Shown one piece after another: positions 55,644 through 64,000 of a DNA stretch of 64,000 nt. Made by a program: the position numbers and the translations under genes. The notes under the pieces are model-generated. The model was given only the letters and a program-made list of their open reading frames with translations, did no database searches and had not been told where the DNA came from. Source of the stretch: Marininema halotolerans (GTDB lineage Bacteria; Bacillota; Bacilli; Thermoactinomycetales; DSM-45169); contig NZ_FPAA01000001.1 of assembly GCF_900116235.1 (NCBI RefSeq), positions 248,001-312,000 on the forward strand, in the 5' to 3' direction. Position 1 is the stretch's first letter, and every line of letters starts with the position of its first letter.

Positions 55644-56669
55644 ATGAAACCCTTCGAACCCGATCTACTCTTTTTTGAACCCCGCGCCCTTGAATATCCT
55701 TTAGGGCAAGAAATTTATCAACGCTATAAAGATTCTGGTATACCAATCTCACGAACCACTTCCCATAATCAAGTACGAGGGATACCTGGCGAGACCGAAC
55801 TACAAAAGTATCGCAATGCAAAAAACACCCTCGTCATCGGGGTGCGAAAAACTTTGCGCTTTGACCAGTCAAAGCCATCGGCTGAGTATGCAATTCCCCT
55901 TGCAACAGGATGTATGGGACACTGTCACTATTGCTATCTGCAAACAACCATGGGCAATCGCCCCTATGTGAGAGCCTATGTTAATCTAGAGGAAATCTTT
56001 GCAGCCGCTAAAAAATATATCGACGAAAGAGCTCCTGAAATTACCCGTTTTGAAGCTGCATGCACTTCAGATCCTGTGGGGATTGAACATATAACGGGCT
56101 CATTAAAAAAAGCCGTGGAATTTATGGGCGAGCAAGAACTCGGTCGCCTTCGTTTTGTCACCAAATTTGGCCATGTGGATCCCCTGTTGGACGCAAAGCA
56201 TCATGGACACACACGCTTCCGCTTTAGCATTAATACGGATTATGTGGTTAAATACTTCGAACCATCCACCTCCCCTTTAAACGAGCGAATTGAAGCCGCT
56301 GGTAAAGTAGCACAAGCAGGCTATCCCCTTGGCTTTATCGTCGCTCCCATCATGATCCATGAAGGATGGGAAGAGGGGTATGAGGAACTTTTTCGCAAAT
56401 TACGTGAGAGCCTACCCGATGACGCCCTGTCTGACCTTCATTTTGAGTTAATTACCCATCGGTTTACCAAAACAGCCAAGAACATCATACAAGAGCGCTA
56501 TCCCAAAACCAAGCTAAATATGAACGAAGAAGAGCGTCAAAAAAAATGGGGACGATATGGACGCTCAAAATACGTCTATCCAAAGGATCAAATGCAACAA
56601 CTAAGGGATCACCTTGAAAACGTGATTACTAAGTATTTTCCTGCGAGTGAAATCAGCTATTTTACATGA
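55644..56669 (+). CDS. splB: Spore photoproduct lyase
   Basis: SplB directly reverses UV-made spore photoproduct thymine dimers during germination, using radical SAM chemistry. The 341-aa protein has the 4Fe-4S cysteines at about residues 90, 94 and 97 (CMGHCHYCYL) and the hydrogen-donating cysteine at about 140 (EAACTSDPVG), the arrangement known for the Bacillus enzyme. The ATG at 55644 has AGGTG close upstream; an earlier GTG is less likely. It has no splA-like gene in front. Confidence 0.96.
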   Translation: MKPFEPDLLFFEPRALEYPLGQEIYQRYKDSGIPISRTTSHNQVRGIPGETELQKYRNAKNTLVIGVRKTLRFDQSKPSAEYAIPLATGCMGHCHYCYLQTTMGNRPYVRAYVNLEEIFAAAKKYIDERAPEITRFEAACTSDPVGIEHITGSLKKAVEFMGEQELGRLRFVTKFGHVDPLLDAKHHGHTRFRFSINTDYVVKYFEPSTSPLNERIEAAGKVAQAGYPLGFIVAPIMIHEGWEEGYEELFRKLRESLPDDALSDLHFELITHRFTKTAKNIIQERYPKTKLNMNEEERQKKWGRYGRSKYVYPKDQMQQLRDHLENVITKYFPASEISYFT

Positions 56670-56727
56670 ACGCCTTCCCGTTCTAATCGTGTGTTGACAC
56701 CCGCAGATCTTAAAAAGTGTACAGTGA

Positions 56728-56777
56728 ACAGCCCAAGGTGTAGGATCTATGTTAATCCATCCCGCTCCTTGGGCTGT
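56728..56777. terminator. Bidirectional hairpin between splB and fabV
   Basis: Perfect 11-base arms ACAGCCCAAGG / CCTTGGGCTGT with a 28-base loop lie between the convergent genes. T-rich ends are short, so efficiency is uncertain. Confidence 0.6.
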
Positions 56778-56810
56778 ATTAATTTCTTATCACTGTATGA
56801 CCCGCACTCA

Positions 56811-58001
56811 TTATTCGTTGATGCTCGGTATCTTTACCTCCGGATCAACATCCGCCCCATAGTCTACCCCTTCAAATTCAAAACCAAATAGGCGGAAAAA
56901 CTCTTCGCGGTAACTTTTCAGATCCGAGATATCCTTAATATTTTCCGTCTTTACATCTGACCAGAGACGGGTAACCGCATCTTGTATCTCTGGCTTCATC
57001 TCAAGATCATCAATGCGGAGGCGCCCCTCTTCATCGACTGTAGCTTCTCCGCCATATAAACGTTCTGCCAACAAACGGTAGATTTGTTCTGTACAACCTT
57101 CGTGGGTTCCTTGTTCTTTCATCAATTTAAAGAGAATGGATATATAAAGTGGAACAACAGGAATGGCAGAACTGGATTGGGTCACAACCGCTTTATTTAC
57201 TGAGACATAAGCACGCCCACCCTGTTCCTTTAAACGACGATCCAATCGATGAGATGTCGCATCTAAATCAATCTTGGCTTTCCCAATCGAGCCATCGCGG
57301 TAGATCGGCCACGTCAAGGATGGACCAAGGTAAGAGTAAGCAAGGGTAGTCGCCCCTTCTGCGAGTACACCCGCTTTGTCCAAGGCATCGATCCACATCT
57401 CCCAATCTTCTCCACCCATTACAGCAACCGTCTGCCTAATTTCATCTTCATTGGCAGGCTCAATGCTCACCTCTGATACCGTTCCTGTATGAAAATCAAC
57501 AGTTTTATTCGTATAGGACTCGCCAATCGGCTTAAGTACCGAAGAGAAGACTTCCCCTGTTACAGGGTGCTTCCGTTTGGGCGATGCAAGGCTATAGATC
57601 ACTAAATCAACTTGTCCTAAATCTTGTTTAATTAAATGAATGGTTTCCTGTTTTAGCTCATTGGAAAAAGCATCCCCATTAATACTTTTTGCATACAACC
57701 CTTCGCGGTGGGCTTCTTCTTCAAATGCTGCGGTATTATACCAACCTGCAGTCGCTGTTCGTTTACCTGAGGCAGGCTTTTCAAAAAAGACCCCCACAGT
57801 GGCAGCTTTAGCAGCAAAGGCTGCACTAATTCGTGAGGCCAATCCATAGCCAGTCGATGCCCCAATCACCAAAACATTGCGCGGCCCCTGAATGGAAGGT
57901 TGATTTTTCACATAGTTAATCTGTTCACGAACATGGGTTGCACATCCTTCGGGATGAGCTGTCGTACAGATGAATCCGCGGAATTTCGGTTGGATGATCA
58001 T
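56811..58001 (-). CDS. fabV: Trans-2-enoyl-CoA/ACP reductase FabV
   Basis: The 396-aa enzyme is the large single-chain enoyl reductase: MIIQPKFRGFICTTAHPEGC at the start, the NAD region VLVIGASTGYGLASRI, and the catalytic Tyr and Lys spaced by eight (YRDGSIGKAK) after YLGPSLTWP. It reduces the enoyl thioester in fatty-acid synthesis, or crotonyl-CoA in some bacteria. The ATG at 58001 has GAGGGG upstream. Convergent with splB. Confidence 0.94.
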   Translation of the reverse strand: MIIQPKFRGFICTTAHPEGCATHVREQINYVKNQPSIQGPRNVLVIGASTGYGLASRISAAFAAKAATVGVFFEKPASGKRTATAGWYNTAAFEEEAHREGLYAKSINGDAFSNELKQETIHLIKQDLGQVDLVIYSLASPKRKHPVTGEVFSSVLKPIGESYTNKTVDFHTGTVSEVSIEPANEDEIRQTVAVMGGEDWEMWIDALDKAGVLAEGATTLAYSYLGPSLTWPIYRDGSIGKAKIDLDATSHRLDRRLKEQGGRAYVSVNKAVVTQSSSAIPVVPLYISILFKLMKEQGTHEGCTEQIYRLLAERLYGGEATVDEEGRLRIDDLEMKPEIQDAVTRLWSDVKTENIKDISDLKSYREEFFRLFGFEFEGVDYGADVDPEVKIPSINE

Positions 58002-58132
58002 GTCGATAATCCCCTCTTCTGCAAAGTGGTGACACAAACTCCTCGTTCACTGCCATGATTGTACCACAAAATTAGTACCTGATCATAATTTCATGACAGG
58101 GAGAATCCTCCACTGAGCAAAAGATGGACGAT

Positions 58133-59173
58133 CTATTTCCAATTTCCTTTCGCTATGGCCACCCCTTGATAGTAATGTTTGATGATCGACTGTACACTCT
58201 TTCCCTGCTGGGCCATCAAGTTAGCGCCCCACTGACTCATCCCGACACCATGCCCGTACCCTTTCGTTGTAAAAGTAATATCCTTCCCCTTTACTTTCCA
58301 GGAAAAATCCGAGGACGAAAGCCCAAGCGCTTCTCTCACCTGACGACCAGTAAAAAGCTGATCCCCAATGCGAAGCTGACCAATTCGATTTCCAGGTGTT
58401 CGATCCTTTACCTGCATGATGCCATTTCCCGTGGAGGTAGCCATCGCAATTTGTTTCCCAGTCGATTTTTGAATGCGTTGGGTCAATTCAGCGAGACTAA
58501 AGGTTTTTTTCGTTTCATACTTCGGGGACTGACGATCCCAGGGAGATGCTACACTGCGCAAGTAAGGCATCTTTTCGGTGAAATAATCCTCTGAGTTCTC
58601 GGTATAACCATTGCTCGTAGAAAAAAAAGCAGCATAAATGGGTTTCCCGTTATATTGGATGACTTCACCCCCAGTTGATGCGACTGCCTCATTGACTCGC
58701 TTTGATAAGGCATCGTACTTTGCTCCCCATTTTTCCCGTAATACGGTGTCCGTTACAAAGGCCTGGTGTTGTACGGTATCGGTTACCTGTGCACCCTTCG
58801 CCTTGGTTCCCCATTGTTTCATATCGGGAAAACTATTCTTTGATAGGCGATTGGCTATATAGGTACGCGCAGCAAGCGCTTGTGCTTTTAACGCTTCCAC
58901 ATGGAAGTCCGCAGGCATCTCTGCTGCCACTACCCCGCGAATATACCTCTCCAAAGGTAAAGTAATCCTTCGTTTCTCGTGGCTGAGGTAAACGGTAACA
59001 CTGGGCTCATTTAACACGTCGTTCTTCTCTAAACTAGACTTTTTCATGCCGCCCTTACTTTGTGTCCCTTGCTCGACAAGAGTTGGACTCGCTGTATGAT
59101 GTACCAGCAGTGCTGGTATCGCAACCATCACCCCAACTAATAGCAACCCCACCAAGAACATTCCTTTGTGCAA
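58133..59173 (-). CDS. spoIID: Stage II sporulation protein D, SpoIID
   Basis: SpoIID is a peptidoglycan lytic transglycosylase needed for engulfment, acting with SpoIIP and SpoIIM. The 346-aa protein has an N-terminal transmembrane helix (FLVGLLLVGVMVAIPALLV), the catalytic Glu in VVAAEMPADFHVEALKAQA, AAFFSTSNGYTENSEDY and the metal-binding histidine region GYGHGVGMSQWG. The TTG at 59173 is preferred, with GGAGG eight bases upstream; an ATG upstream at 59206 lacks a signal. It follows murA as in Bacillus. Confidence 0.93.
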   Translation of the reverse strand: MHKGMFLVGLLLVGVMVAIPALLVHHTASPTLVEQGTQSKGGMKKSSLEKNDVLNEPSVTVYLSHEKRRITLPLERYIRGVVAAEMPADFHVEALKAQALAARTYIANRLSKNSFPDMKQWGTKAKGAQVTDTVQHQAFVTDTVLREKWGAKYDALSKRVNEAVASTGGEVIQYNGKPIYAAFFSTSNGYTENSEDYFTEKMPYLRSVASPWDRQSPKYETKKTFSLAELTQRIQKSTGKQIAMATSTGNGIMQVKDRTPGNRIGQLRIGDQLFTGRQVREALGLSSSDFSWKVKGKDITFTTKGYGHGVGMSQWGANLMAQQGKSVQSIIKHYYQGVAIAKGNWK

Positions 59174-59288
59174 CCCTTTCGCCTCCTCTTTGTCGCATAA
59201 GGACAACCTCTTTTACCACCTTATGTCGAATCAAGAAACGGTAGAAGTTGCTGAGCAAAAAAGTTGGCTACCCCGTGTTACAAAAATA

Positions 59289-59316
59289 AAAATACCGCAG
59301 GGATCTGCGGTATTTT
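59289..59316 (-). terminator. Terminator between murA and spoIID
   Basis: AAAATACCGCAG / CTGCGGTATTTT arms with a four-base loop and a T-rich end (TTTTATTTTTG on the minus strand), 14 bases after murA. Confidence 0.85.
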
Positions 59317-59329
59317 GTAAGCAAATAGG

Positions 59330-60637
59330 TTATGCGTATGAGTGCTGATCTTGCATCCGTTCCTGACCTGTTTCCTCTGATATACGTTCCACTTTCGCAC
59401 CCAAACCACGAAGCTTCCCGACTAAGTCCACATAGCCTCGGTCAATATGAAACAGATCTGTCACTTCGGTAACACCTTCTGCAATCAAGCCAAGCAATAC
59501 CAACGCGGCCCCTGCACGTAGATCGGTAGAACGAACCGTTGCACCAGAGAGGGAATGTCCGCCCTCCATCATCACTGTGCGACCGTCGATTTTCATCTTG
59601 GCACCCATTCGTTTCATTTCTTCCACATGCATAAAACGGTTTTCAAAAACCGTCTCCGTTAACGTACTGTTACCATTCGCAGTAAGCAAAAGAGCCATCA
59701 TTTGCGACTGCATATCTGTTGGAAATCCAGGATGGGGTAGGGTTTTCACATTGACCGGCTTTAAATCCCCTTCTGCCCGTACATGGATCCCATTCTCACC
59801 CTCCAATACCTCAACACCCATTTCACGCATCTTTGCGATCACGGGTTTTAAGTGATCAGAGAGGGCACCTTCTACAAACACTTCGCCACGGGTAATCGCA
59901 GCGGCTGCCATATAGGTAGCTGCTTCTACACGATCCGGAATCACACAGTATTCTGTTCCATGTAAAAAGTCGACACCATCAATGCGGATCGTATCCGTGC
60001 CGGCACCACGAACCCGTCCACCCATCGCATTGATAAAGTTAGCTAAGTCGACGTTTTCGGGTTCACATGCAGCATTTTCGATAATGGTTCGACCCTCAGC
60101 AAGAGCCGCCGCCATCATAATGTTTTGGGTGGCTCCTACACTTGCCACATCCAAATAAATTTTAGCTCCACGCAAACGATCAGGCACACGTCCCTCAATA
60201 AAGCCCTGCCCAATTTCAAATTCCGCACCTAAAGCTTTCAATCCTTTAAGGTGCTGATCGATGGGACGACTTCCGATTGCACATCCACCTGGCAAAGGAA
60301 TCCGACAATGCTTTTTTCGCGCAAGAAGAGGACCCATTACCAATGAAGAAGCTCGCATTTTACGAACCAATTCATAGGGAGCTTCGGTGCTAGTCAATGC
60401 TTCCGCATTAATTTGAATCGTTGAGCGTTCCTCATCTAGGTCAACCTGCACGCCCAAGCTTCTGAGTACTTCTGAAATGGTTTTTACATCCTCCAACATC
60501 GGAACATCTTGAATAACAAGATTTCCTCGGGATGGCAAGATGGAGGCTGCGATCAGAGGCAGGACCGCGTTTTTCGCTCCGTGTACACGAACGCGTCCTT
60601 TGAGGCGATTGCCGCCCCGAACAATGATTTTTTCCAA
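59330..60637 (-). CDS. murA: UDP-N-acetylglucosamine 1-carboxyvinyltransferase
   Basis: MurA starts peptidoglycan synthesis by joining phosphoenolpyruvate to UDP-GlcNAc. The 435-aa protein has the fosfomycin-target cysteine in [13 protein letters not shown] (about Cys119), the N-terminal [17 protein letters not shown], and [18 protein letters not shown]. Length is normal; this copy corresponds to murAA. It lies between ywmB and spoIID, the conserved Bacillales order. Confidence 0.97.
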   Translation of the reverse strand: MEKIIVRGGNRLKGRVRVHGAKNAVLPLIAASILPSRGNLVIQDVPMLEDVKTISEVLRSLGVQVDLDEERSTIQINAEALTSTEAPYELVRKMRASSLVMGPLLARKKHCRIPLPGGCAIGSRPIDQHLKGLKALGAEFEIGQGFIEGRVPDRLRGAKIYLDVASVGATQNIMMAAALAEGRTIIENAACEPENVDLANFINAMGGRVRGAGTDTIRIDGVDFLHGTEYCVIPDRVEAATYMAAAAITRGEVFVEGALSDHLKPVIAKMREMGVEVLEGENGIHVRAEGDLKPVNVKTLPHPGFPTDMQSQMMALLLTANGNSTLTETVFENRFMHVEEMKRMGAKMKIDGRTVMMEGGHSLSGATVRSTDLRAGAALVLLGLIAEGVTEVTDLFHIDRGYVDLVGKLRGLGAKVERISEETGQERMQDQHSYA

Positions 60638-60655
60638 AGCTATTCCCTCCGCGAA

Positions 60656-61396
60656 CTAATATTCAATCGTGATAATCGGGGTACCCAGGGTCAAGATTAC
60701 ATGTCGGTCATCGGTAGCTACCTTGGCAGCCGCCTGGACATTCATCTCTCCACCTTTAGTTACCAGCCCCCCGGAAAAAAGAGGAGTATACGCGGACACA
60801 CTGGTCGTACGATCCGTATTCATGGACTCCACTTTTCGTGCCCCAAGCCGTGTGAGCACTTGCTGGATCGTCTTATCTTTTTGCCCATAGGAATCAGTCA
60901 ATTTGGATAAAGTACCTTGGATAGAAAAATGAGTGCGAGGTTGAATATGATACTGTCGGAGAATTTGAATCATGTGGTCCCGGGCAAGAATCAGCCCTTC
61001 ATCGGGACGCCCATGCCCCTTTACTTGAATGGATAGATATGGTTTTACATAGGCGTCCTCTGGCTTATCAACAATAACGTTACATTCCACGGTCAAGTTT
61101 CGTCCCCATGTGCCCTCAGCTGTCCACCTGAGACCCTCAGCCACCGGCGCTTTATGCATCGTACCTAAGCCAAAATCCTTTGCAAGGCGATCCACTTGAT
61201 GGGGAAGGCTTTTCAAGGAGATTGAATTAGGCATTCGACTGCCATGATGCAACATGTATTTTTCAGGTGTAGCACCCGCTTTAATCAGTGCTTCTGTCAA
61301 TGTTGTTTCAGCCTGTGGTTGTGGGGTCGTCGCAAGCAAAAAAACAGCCGACACAAGGATTAGTCCCCTACGAATCCACTCTCGTGTTCTCATCAT
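60656..61396 (-). CDS. ywmB: YwmB family secreted protein
   Basis: The 246-aa protein has a signal peptide (RRGLILVSAVFLLATTPQPQA) and the YwmB domain, whose fold is described as TATA-box-binding-like. Conserved parts are DDRHVILTLGTPIITIEY at the end and SIQGTLSKLTD. It lies 18 bases before murA in the same direction, the Bacillales arrangement. Its function is not established. The start at 61396 has GGGAG six bases upstream; the following methionine codon is an alternative. Confidence 0.92.
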   Translation of the reverse strand: MMRTREWIRRGLILVSAVFLLATTPQPQAETTLTEALIKAGATPEKYMLHHGSRMPNSISLKSLPHQVDRLAKDFGLGTMHKAPVAEGLRWTAEGTWGRNLTVECNVIVDKPEDAYVKPYLSIQVKGHGRPDEGLILARDHMIQILRQYHIQPRTHFSIQGTLSKLTDSYGQKDKTIQQVLTRLGARKVESMNTDRTTSVSAYTPLFSGGLVTKGGEMNVQAAAKVATDDRHVILTLGTPIITIEY

Positions 61397-61479
61397 TACC
61401 GTCTCCCAACCCTTTTTCCACCATTCTGTACGAGGGATCAACGGGATATACGGTCAACCGAGAATGTTCCAGGGAGTCC

Positions 61480-61722
61480 CTAACCGACTAAATGCGGAAG
61501 CAGTCGGGACCAACTTGTGTAATCAATTATAAACACAGCTAACCCATGGCCAAGTACAATCGAAAGTACGACTAACAAGGCCTTTCCTTTTGCGCCTTGG
61601 GATTCTCGCATAAACACATCCAAGCGGATATTTTGCAACATCCACCAACAAAAAGCAATACAGGCAAGAGAAATTACAATATTGACGAGTGCAGTCATAG
61701 CGAAGCCCGTCGCTCCATCCAT
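61480..61722 (-). CDS. DUF1146 family membrane protein (YwzB-like)
   Basis: The 80-aa protein has two transmembrane segments (ALVNIVISLACIAFCWWML and LVVLSIVLGHGLAVFIIDY) with the polar NIRLDVFMRESQGAKGK loop between. This matches DUF1146/YwzB, which lies before ywmB in Bacillus. The ATG at 61722 follows AAGGAG; the frame extends upstream to 61812 without support. Confidence 0.88.
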   Translation of the reverse strand: MDGATGFAMTALVNIVISLACIAFCWWMLQNIRLDVFMRESQGAKGKALLVVLSIVLGHGLAVFIIDYTSWSRLLPHLVG

Positions 61723-61869
61723 ATCCCATGCACTCCTTGTATAGTTGAATTCAAGATATTCCAATGCTACCTCAAATCGAAACTGAACGCAACGATTTCC
61801 TATTAATGACATCGGATACTAATCTAGTGGTATACTACGGTTAAATCACAACCATGGAGGCATTATTGG

Positions 61870-62217
61870 ATGATCCTCTCCTTCCTTGTTCGTTGGGCTA
61901 GTTGCTGGATGGTATTAGTATTGGCCGACCGTTTACTTTCAGAGATTGCTTCACGACCACCGCAAATTTTGGTCATGATCGCTCTTTGTCTCTCCTTTGT
62001 CGGCACTGCGGTTTATTATCTCCTTACCCCCGCCCGTAGCCTCTCAACCTTATTATTGATCGATCTTATTTTATACGCATGGGTACTACTCGGTATCTCC
62101 TACGCCATTCCATGGTTCTTCATCAGCCACTCTGCGGCTCTCACAATGGGGCTCCTATTAACCGCTTTAGAGTGGATGTTTTATCGTGTCATTCATCTCC
62201 AAGAAGCAACAAAATAA
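61870..62217 (+). CDS. Four-helix membrane protein, function unknown
   Basis: The 115-aa protein is almost wholly hydrophobic with about four transmembrane segments (FLVRWASCWMVLVLADRL, ILVMIALCLSFVGTAVYYLL, LLLIDLILYAWVLLGISYAI, ALTMGLLLTALEWMFYRVI). I do not recognise the family; a DUF2512-like small membrane protein is possible. GGAGG lies nine bases before the ATG. It is on the plus strand, convergent with nuoN and divergent from the DUF1146 gene. Confidence 0.75.
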   Translation: MILSFLVRWASCWMVLVLADRLLSEIASRPPQILVMIALCLSFVGTAVYYLLTPARSLSTLLLIDLILYAWVLLGISYAIPWFFISHSAALTMGLLLTALEWMFYRVIHLQEATK

Positions 62218-62285
62218 GCAGAAAGTCTTGTAGGTAATGCAAAAGCATATAAAGGGTGGATGATTACCGGTCCATCTGACCACAG

Positions 62286-62308
62286 AAAAAGCCGCCCATC
62301 AGCGGCTT
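62286..62308 (-). terminator. Terminator of the nuo operon
   Basis: AAGCCGC / GCGGCTT arms with a six-base loop and TTTTT on the minus strand, 33 bases after the nuoN stop. Confidence 0.85.
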
Positions 62309-62340
62309 ATATTTATGGTCCGACCACAAAAATTACTCCG

Positions 62341-63861
62341 TCACTTCACTGGCGATAAGGCTGCTCCCCAATCCAAATTCCCCAGGATACCCAATATCCA
62401 CTGAGGCATTAAACCGAGACCGAGGGTCGCAATAAATGCGATGCCAATGACCATCATGGCACCGACTGGAACCCGTAAACCTTCTCTTCGTTGAGGGGGA
62501 CGGAAATACATCATGCGAATAATCCCAAAGTAGTAGAAATAGGAGGCAACCGTGGTCATTAACATGATGCCAGCAATGAGATACATTGCCCAGTGCTCAG
62601 GGGATCCGGTCACGATCGCATTCATCAAGATATAAAACTTGCCAAAGAAGCCAACGGTTACGGGAATCCCTGCTAACGAAAGGAGGAAGAGGGCCATCGC
62701 CCCAGCGGTAAGGGGAGCGCGCCGGGAAAGACCCGCAAAGGAGGACAGTTTGCTATCTCCTGCATCTCCTTCAATCAGCATTAATACGGTAAATGCACCG
62801 AGTGTTGTAAATAAATAACCCACTAGATAGTATACGGTACTGGGAAAGAGAAAGGGTCCCCATGTCGCCATGGGAACGAGGATAACCCCTGCTTGGGCGA
62901 TACTGGAGTAGGCGAGCAACCGCTTGGCATCTTGTTGGCGCAAGGCGATCACCGTCCCAAGGATCATCGAAAGTCCCGCCATAGTCAGAAGAAGCCTCCC
63001 TCCCGTTTCCTCATCGACGAGGGTTCCTCCACCCCCCTGAAACAACGGTAAAAAGCCGGTAAGGAAAACCCGCAACATCAATGCGAAAGCAGCGGTTTTT
63101 GAGATAACCGCTAAAAAAGCGGTGATGGGTGTAGGTGCCCCTTGATACACATCGGGTACCCACATATGAAATGGGGCGACCGCTACTTTGAAACCAAAGC
63201 CAAATACGATCAAAAACAACGCCAACCATGCATATAGGTCGTACCCACTTGTCAGGGCTTCCCCTAACCGCTCCTTCATCGTGAAGAGGTTGGTACTCCC
63301 AGTAAGCCCGTATAAAAAGGACATGCCATACAAAATAAAAGCGGACGCTACCCCACCTAATACAACATTCTTCCAAGCGGCCTCATTGGAAGTAATGGCG
63401 CGCTTTCGCATCCCAACGAGAATATAGGTGGCGATGGAAAGGAGCTCTAATCCGACAAAGAGCGTGATGAGATCCCCAGAGGAAGTCATCACCATGCCAC
63501 CCAAGAGGGCCACTAAAAGGAGATAATAATACTCCCCCTCTGCAAACCCCTTCTCCCTTCGAAAAGCTCCATAGGAGATGACCGCAACCAGTGCCGTTCC
63601 GATAAGGAGGATCATTTTAAAGACGAATGCAAAATCGTCCACCCGATACGTATCCGCTAATATCTGATACGCTGGCTTTCCCCATTGCGTAGCCACAAAC
63701 CCGATTGCCGTTCCAATCGCAATCAGTGTCGGCCACATGAAAAACCGGCGATCTTTATTCGGATGGAGAAACAGGTCGATGACCGATAAGAGGGCTGCCA
63801 TCCCTGCAATCGTTAATTCGGGAGCCATAACGGTCCAATCGAAGTCGATCAATGTTTTCAT
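62341..63861 (-). CDS. nuoN: NADH-quinone oxidoreductase subunit N
   Basis: NuoN is one of the three antiporter-like proton-pumping subunits of complex I. The 506-aa protein has about 14 transmembrane segments, with ELLSIATYILVGM (key glutamate), AVAPFHMWVPDVYQGAPTPITAF (lysine-containing helix nearby) and LLAYSSIAQAG. Length is normal. It is the last gene of the operon, four bases after nuoM. Confidence 0.96.
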   Translation of the reverse strand: MKTLIDFDWTVMAPELTIAGMAALLSVIDLFLHPNKDRRFFMWPTLIAIGTAIGFVATQWGKPAYQILADTYRVDDFAFVFKMILLIGTALVAVISYGAFRREKGFAEGEYYYLLLVALLGGMVMTSSGDLITLFVGLELLSIATYILVGMRKRAITSNEAAWKNVVLGGVASAFILYGMSFLYGLTGSTNLFTMKERLGEALTSGYDLYAWLALFLIVFGFGFKVAVAPFHMWVPDVYQGAPTPITAFLAVISKTAAFALMLRVFLTGFLPLFQGGGGTLVDEETGGRLLLTMAGLSMILGTVIALRQQDAKRLLAYSSIAQAGVILVPMATWGPFLFPSTVYYLVGYLFTTLGAFTVLMLIEGDAGDSKLSSFAGLSRRAPLTAGAMALFLLSLAGIPVTVGFFGKFYILMNAIVTGSPEHWAMYLIAGIMLMTTVASYFYYFGIIRMMYFRPPQRREGLRVPVGAMMVIGIAFIATLGLGLMPQWILGILGNLDWGAALSPVK

Positions 63862-63865
63862 CCCT

Positions 63866-64000
63866 CTACCCTCCTATTCGGGCGACAATTTGGGTGAGCG
63901 TGGACTGGATGGGATCACCCAATACAGCTGGCCATATCCCGATCAGGAGGATTCCCCCAACCATTGTGAGCATGGGGATAAGTTCCGTCCAACGAGCATC
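63866..64000 (-). CDS. nuoM: NADH-quinone oxidoreductase subunit M, 3' end (cut by window edge)
   Basis: The last 44 codons of a frame that ends TAG four bases before nuoN. The visible product (DARWTELIPMLTMVGGILLI, then GIWPAVLGDP) looks like the last helix and tail of NuoM. Identification rests mainly on position before nuoN and this hydrophobic end. Confidence 0.8.
   Translation of the reverse strand, partial: DARWTELIPMLTMVGGILLIGIWPAVLGDPIQSTLTQIVARIGG

Overview
This window is chromosomal DNA from an endospore-forming, Gram-positive member of the Bacillales. The evidence is spoIID, spoIIQ, spoIIID and the spore photoproduct lyase splB, a SAM-I riboswitch, comF competence genes, long-form hpf, and the order DUF1146-ywmB-murA-spoIID. 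A proton-pumping complex I operon (nuoM-nuoN) next to ywzB-ywmB-murA fits Thermoactinomycetaceae or a close relative; that family assignment is inference. Nearly all genes lie on the minus strand. I see no rRNA, tRNA, CRISPR array, insertion sequence or prophage.

Layout. 1-3655: arginine operon argC-argJ-argB-argD, with argD cut by the window edge, behind a promoter overlapped by an ARG-box-like operator. 3796-9222: single genes (lipoprotein cytochrome c, a small membrane protein, enoyl-CoA hydratase, a CvfC-like HEAT-repeat protein, a DUF1963 protein, a secreted protein of unknown function). 9237-14267: housekeeping block of prfB (with its programmed +1 frameshift), secA, hpf and a cold-shock protein. 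14298-17292: polar amino-acid ABC transporter, with a DnaA-box cluster between its genes, then HU. 17437-21592: comFA-comFC, a membrane-anchored glycosyltransferase-like fragment, and metK. 21965-25877: a beta-helix protein and a secreted subtilisin-like protease. 26148-28393: LytR/LCP ligase and YigZ. 28476-31249: methionine importer metN-metI-metQ under a SAM-I riboswitch.

31440-50078 is a surface-polysaccharide locus: two closely related flippases, an O-antigen-ligase/polymerase-like protein, a priming sugar-phosphate transferase, three or more glycosyltransferases, a UDP-hexose epimerase, and five enzymes (WbpA, WbpB, WbpE, WbpD and WbpI types) that together match the pathway to UDP-2,3-diacetamido-2,3-dideoxy-mannuronic acid. 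Two tiny hydrophobic ORFs (37 and 42 aa), related to each other and each with a strong ribosome binding site, lie in and beside this locus on the opposite strand.

50182-64000: fabZ, malic enzyme, pgsA-like, a RpoY/EpuA-type protein with a very long acidic N-terminal extension, spoIIID, spoIIQ, splB (plus strand), fabV, spoIID, murA, ywmB, a DUF1146 gene, a small four-helix membrane protein (plus strand), nuoN and the end of nuoM. Most transcription units end in clear intrinsic terminators, which are listed.
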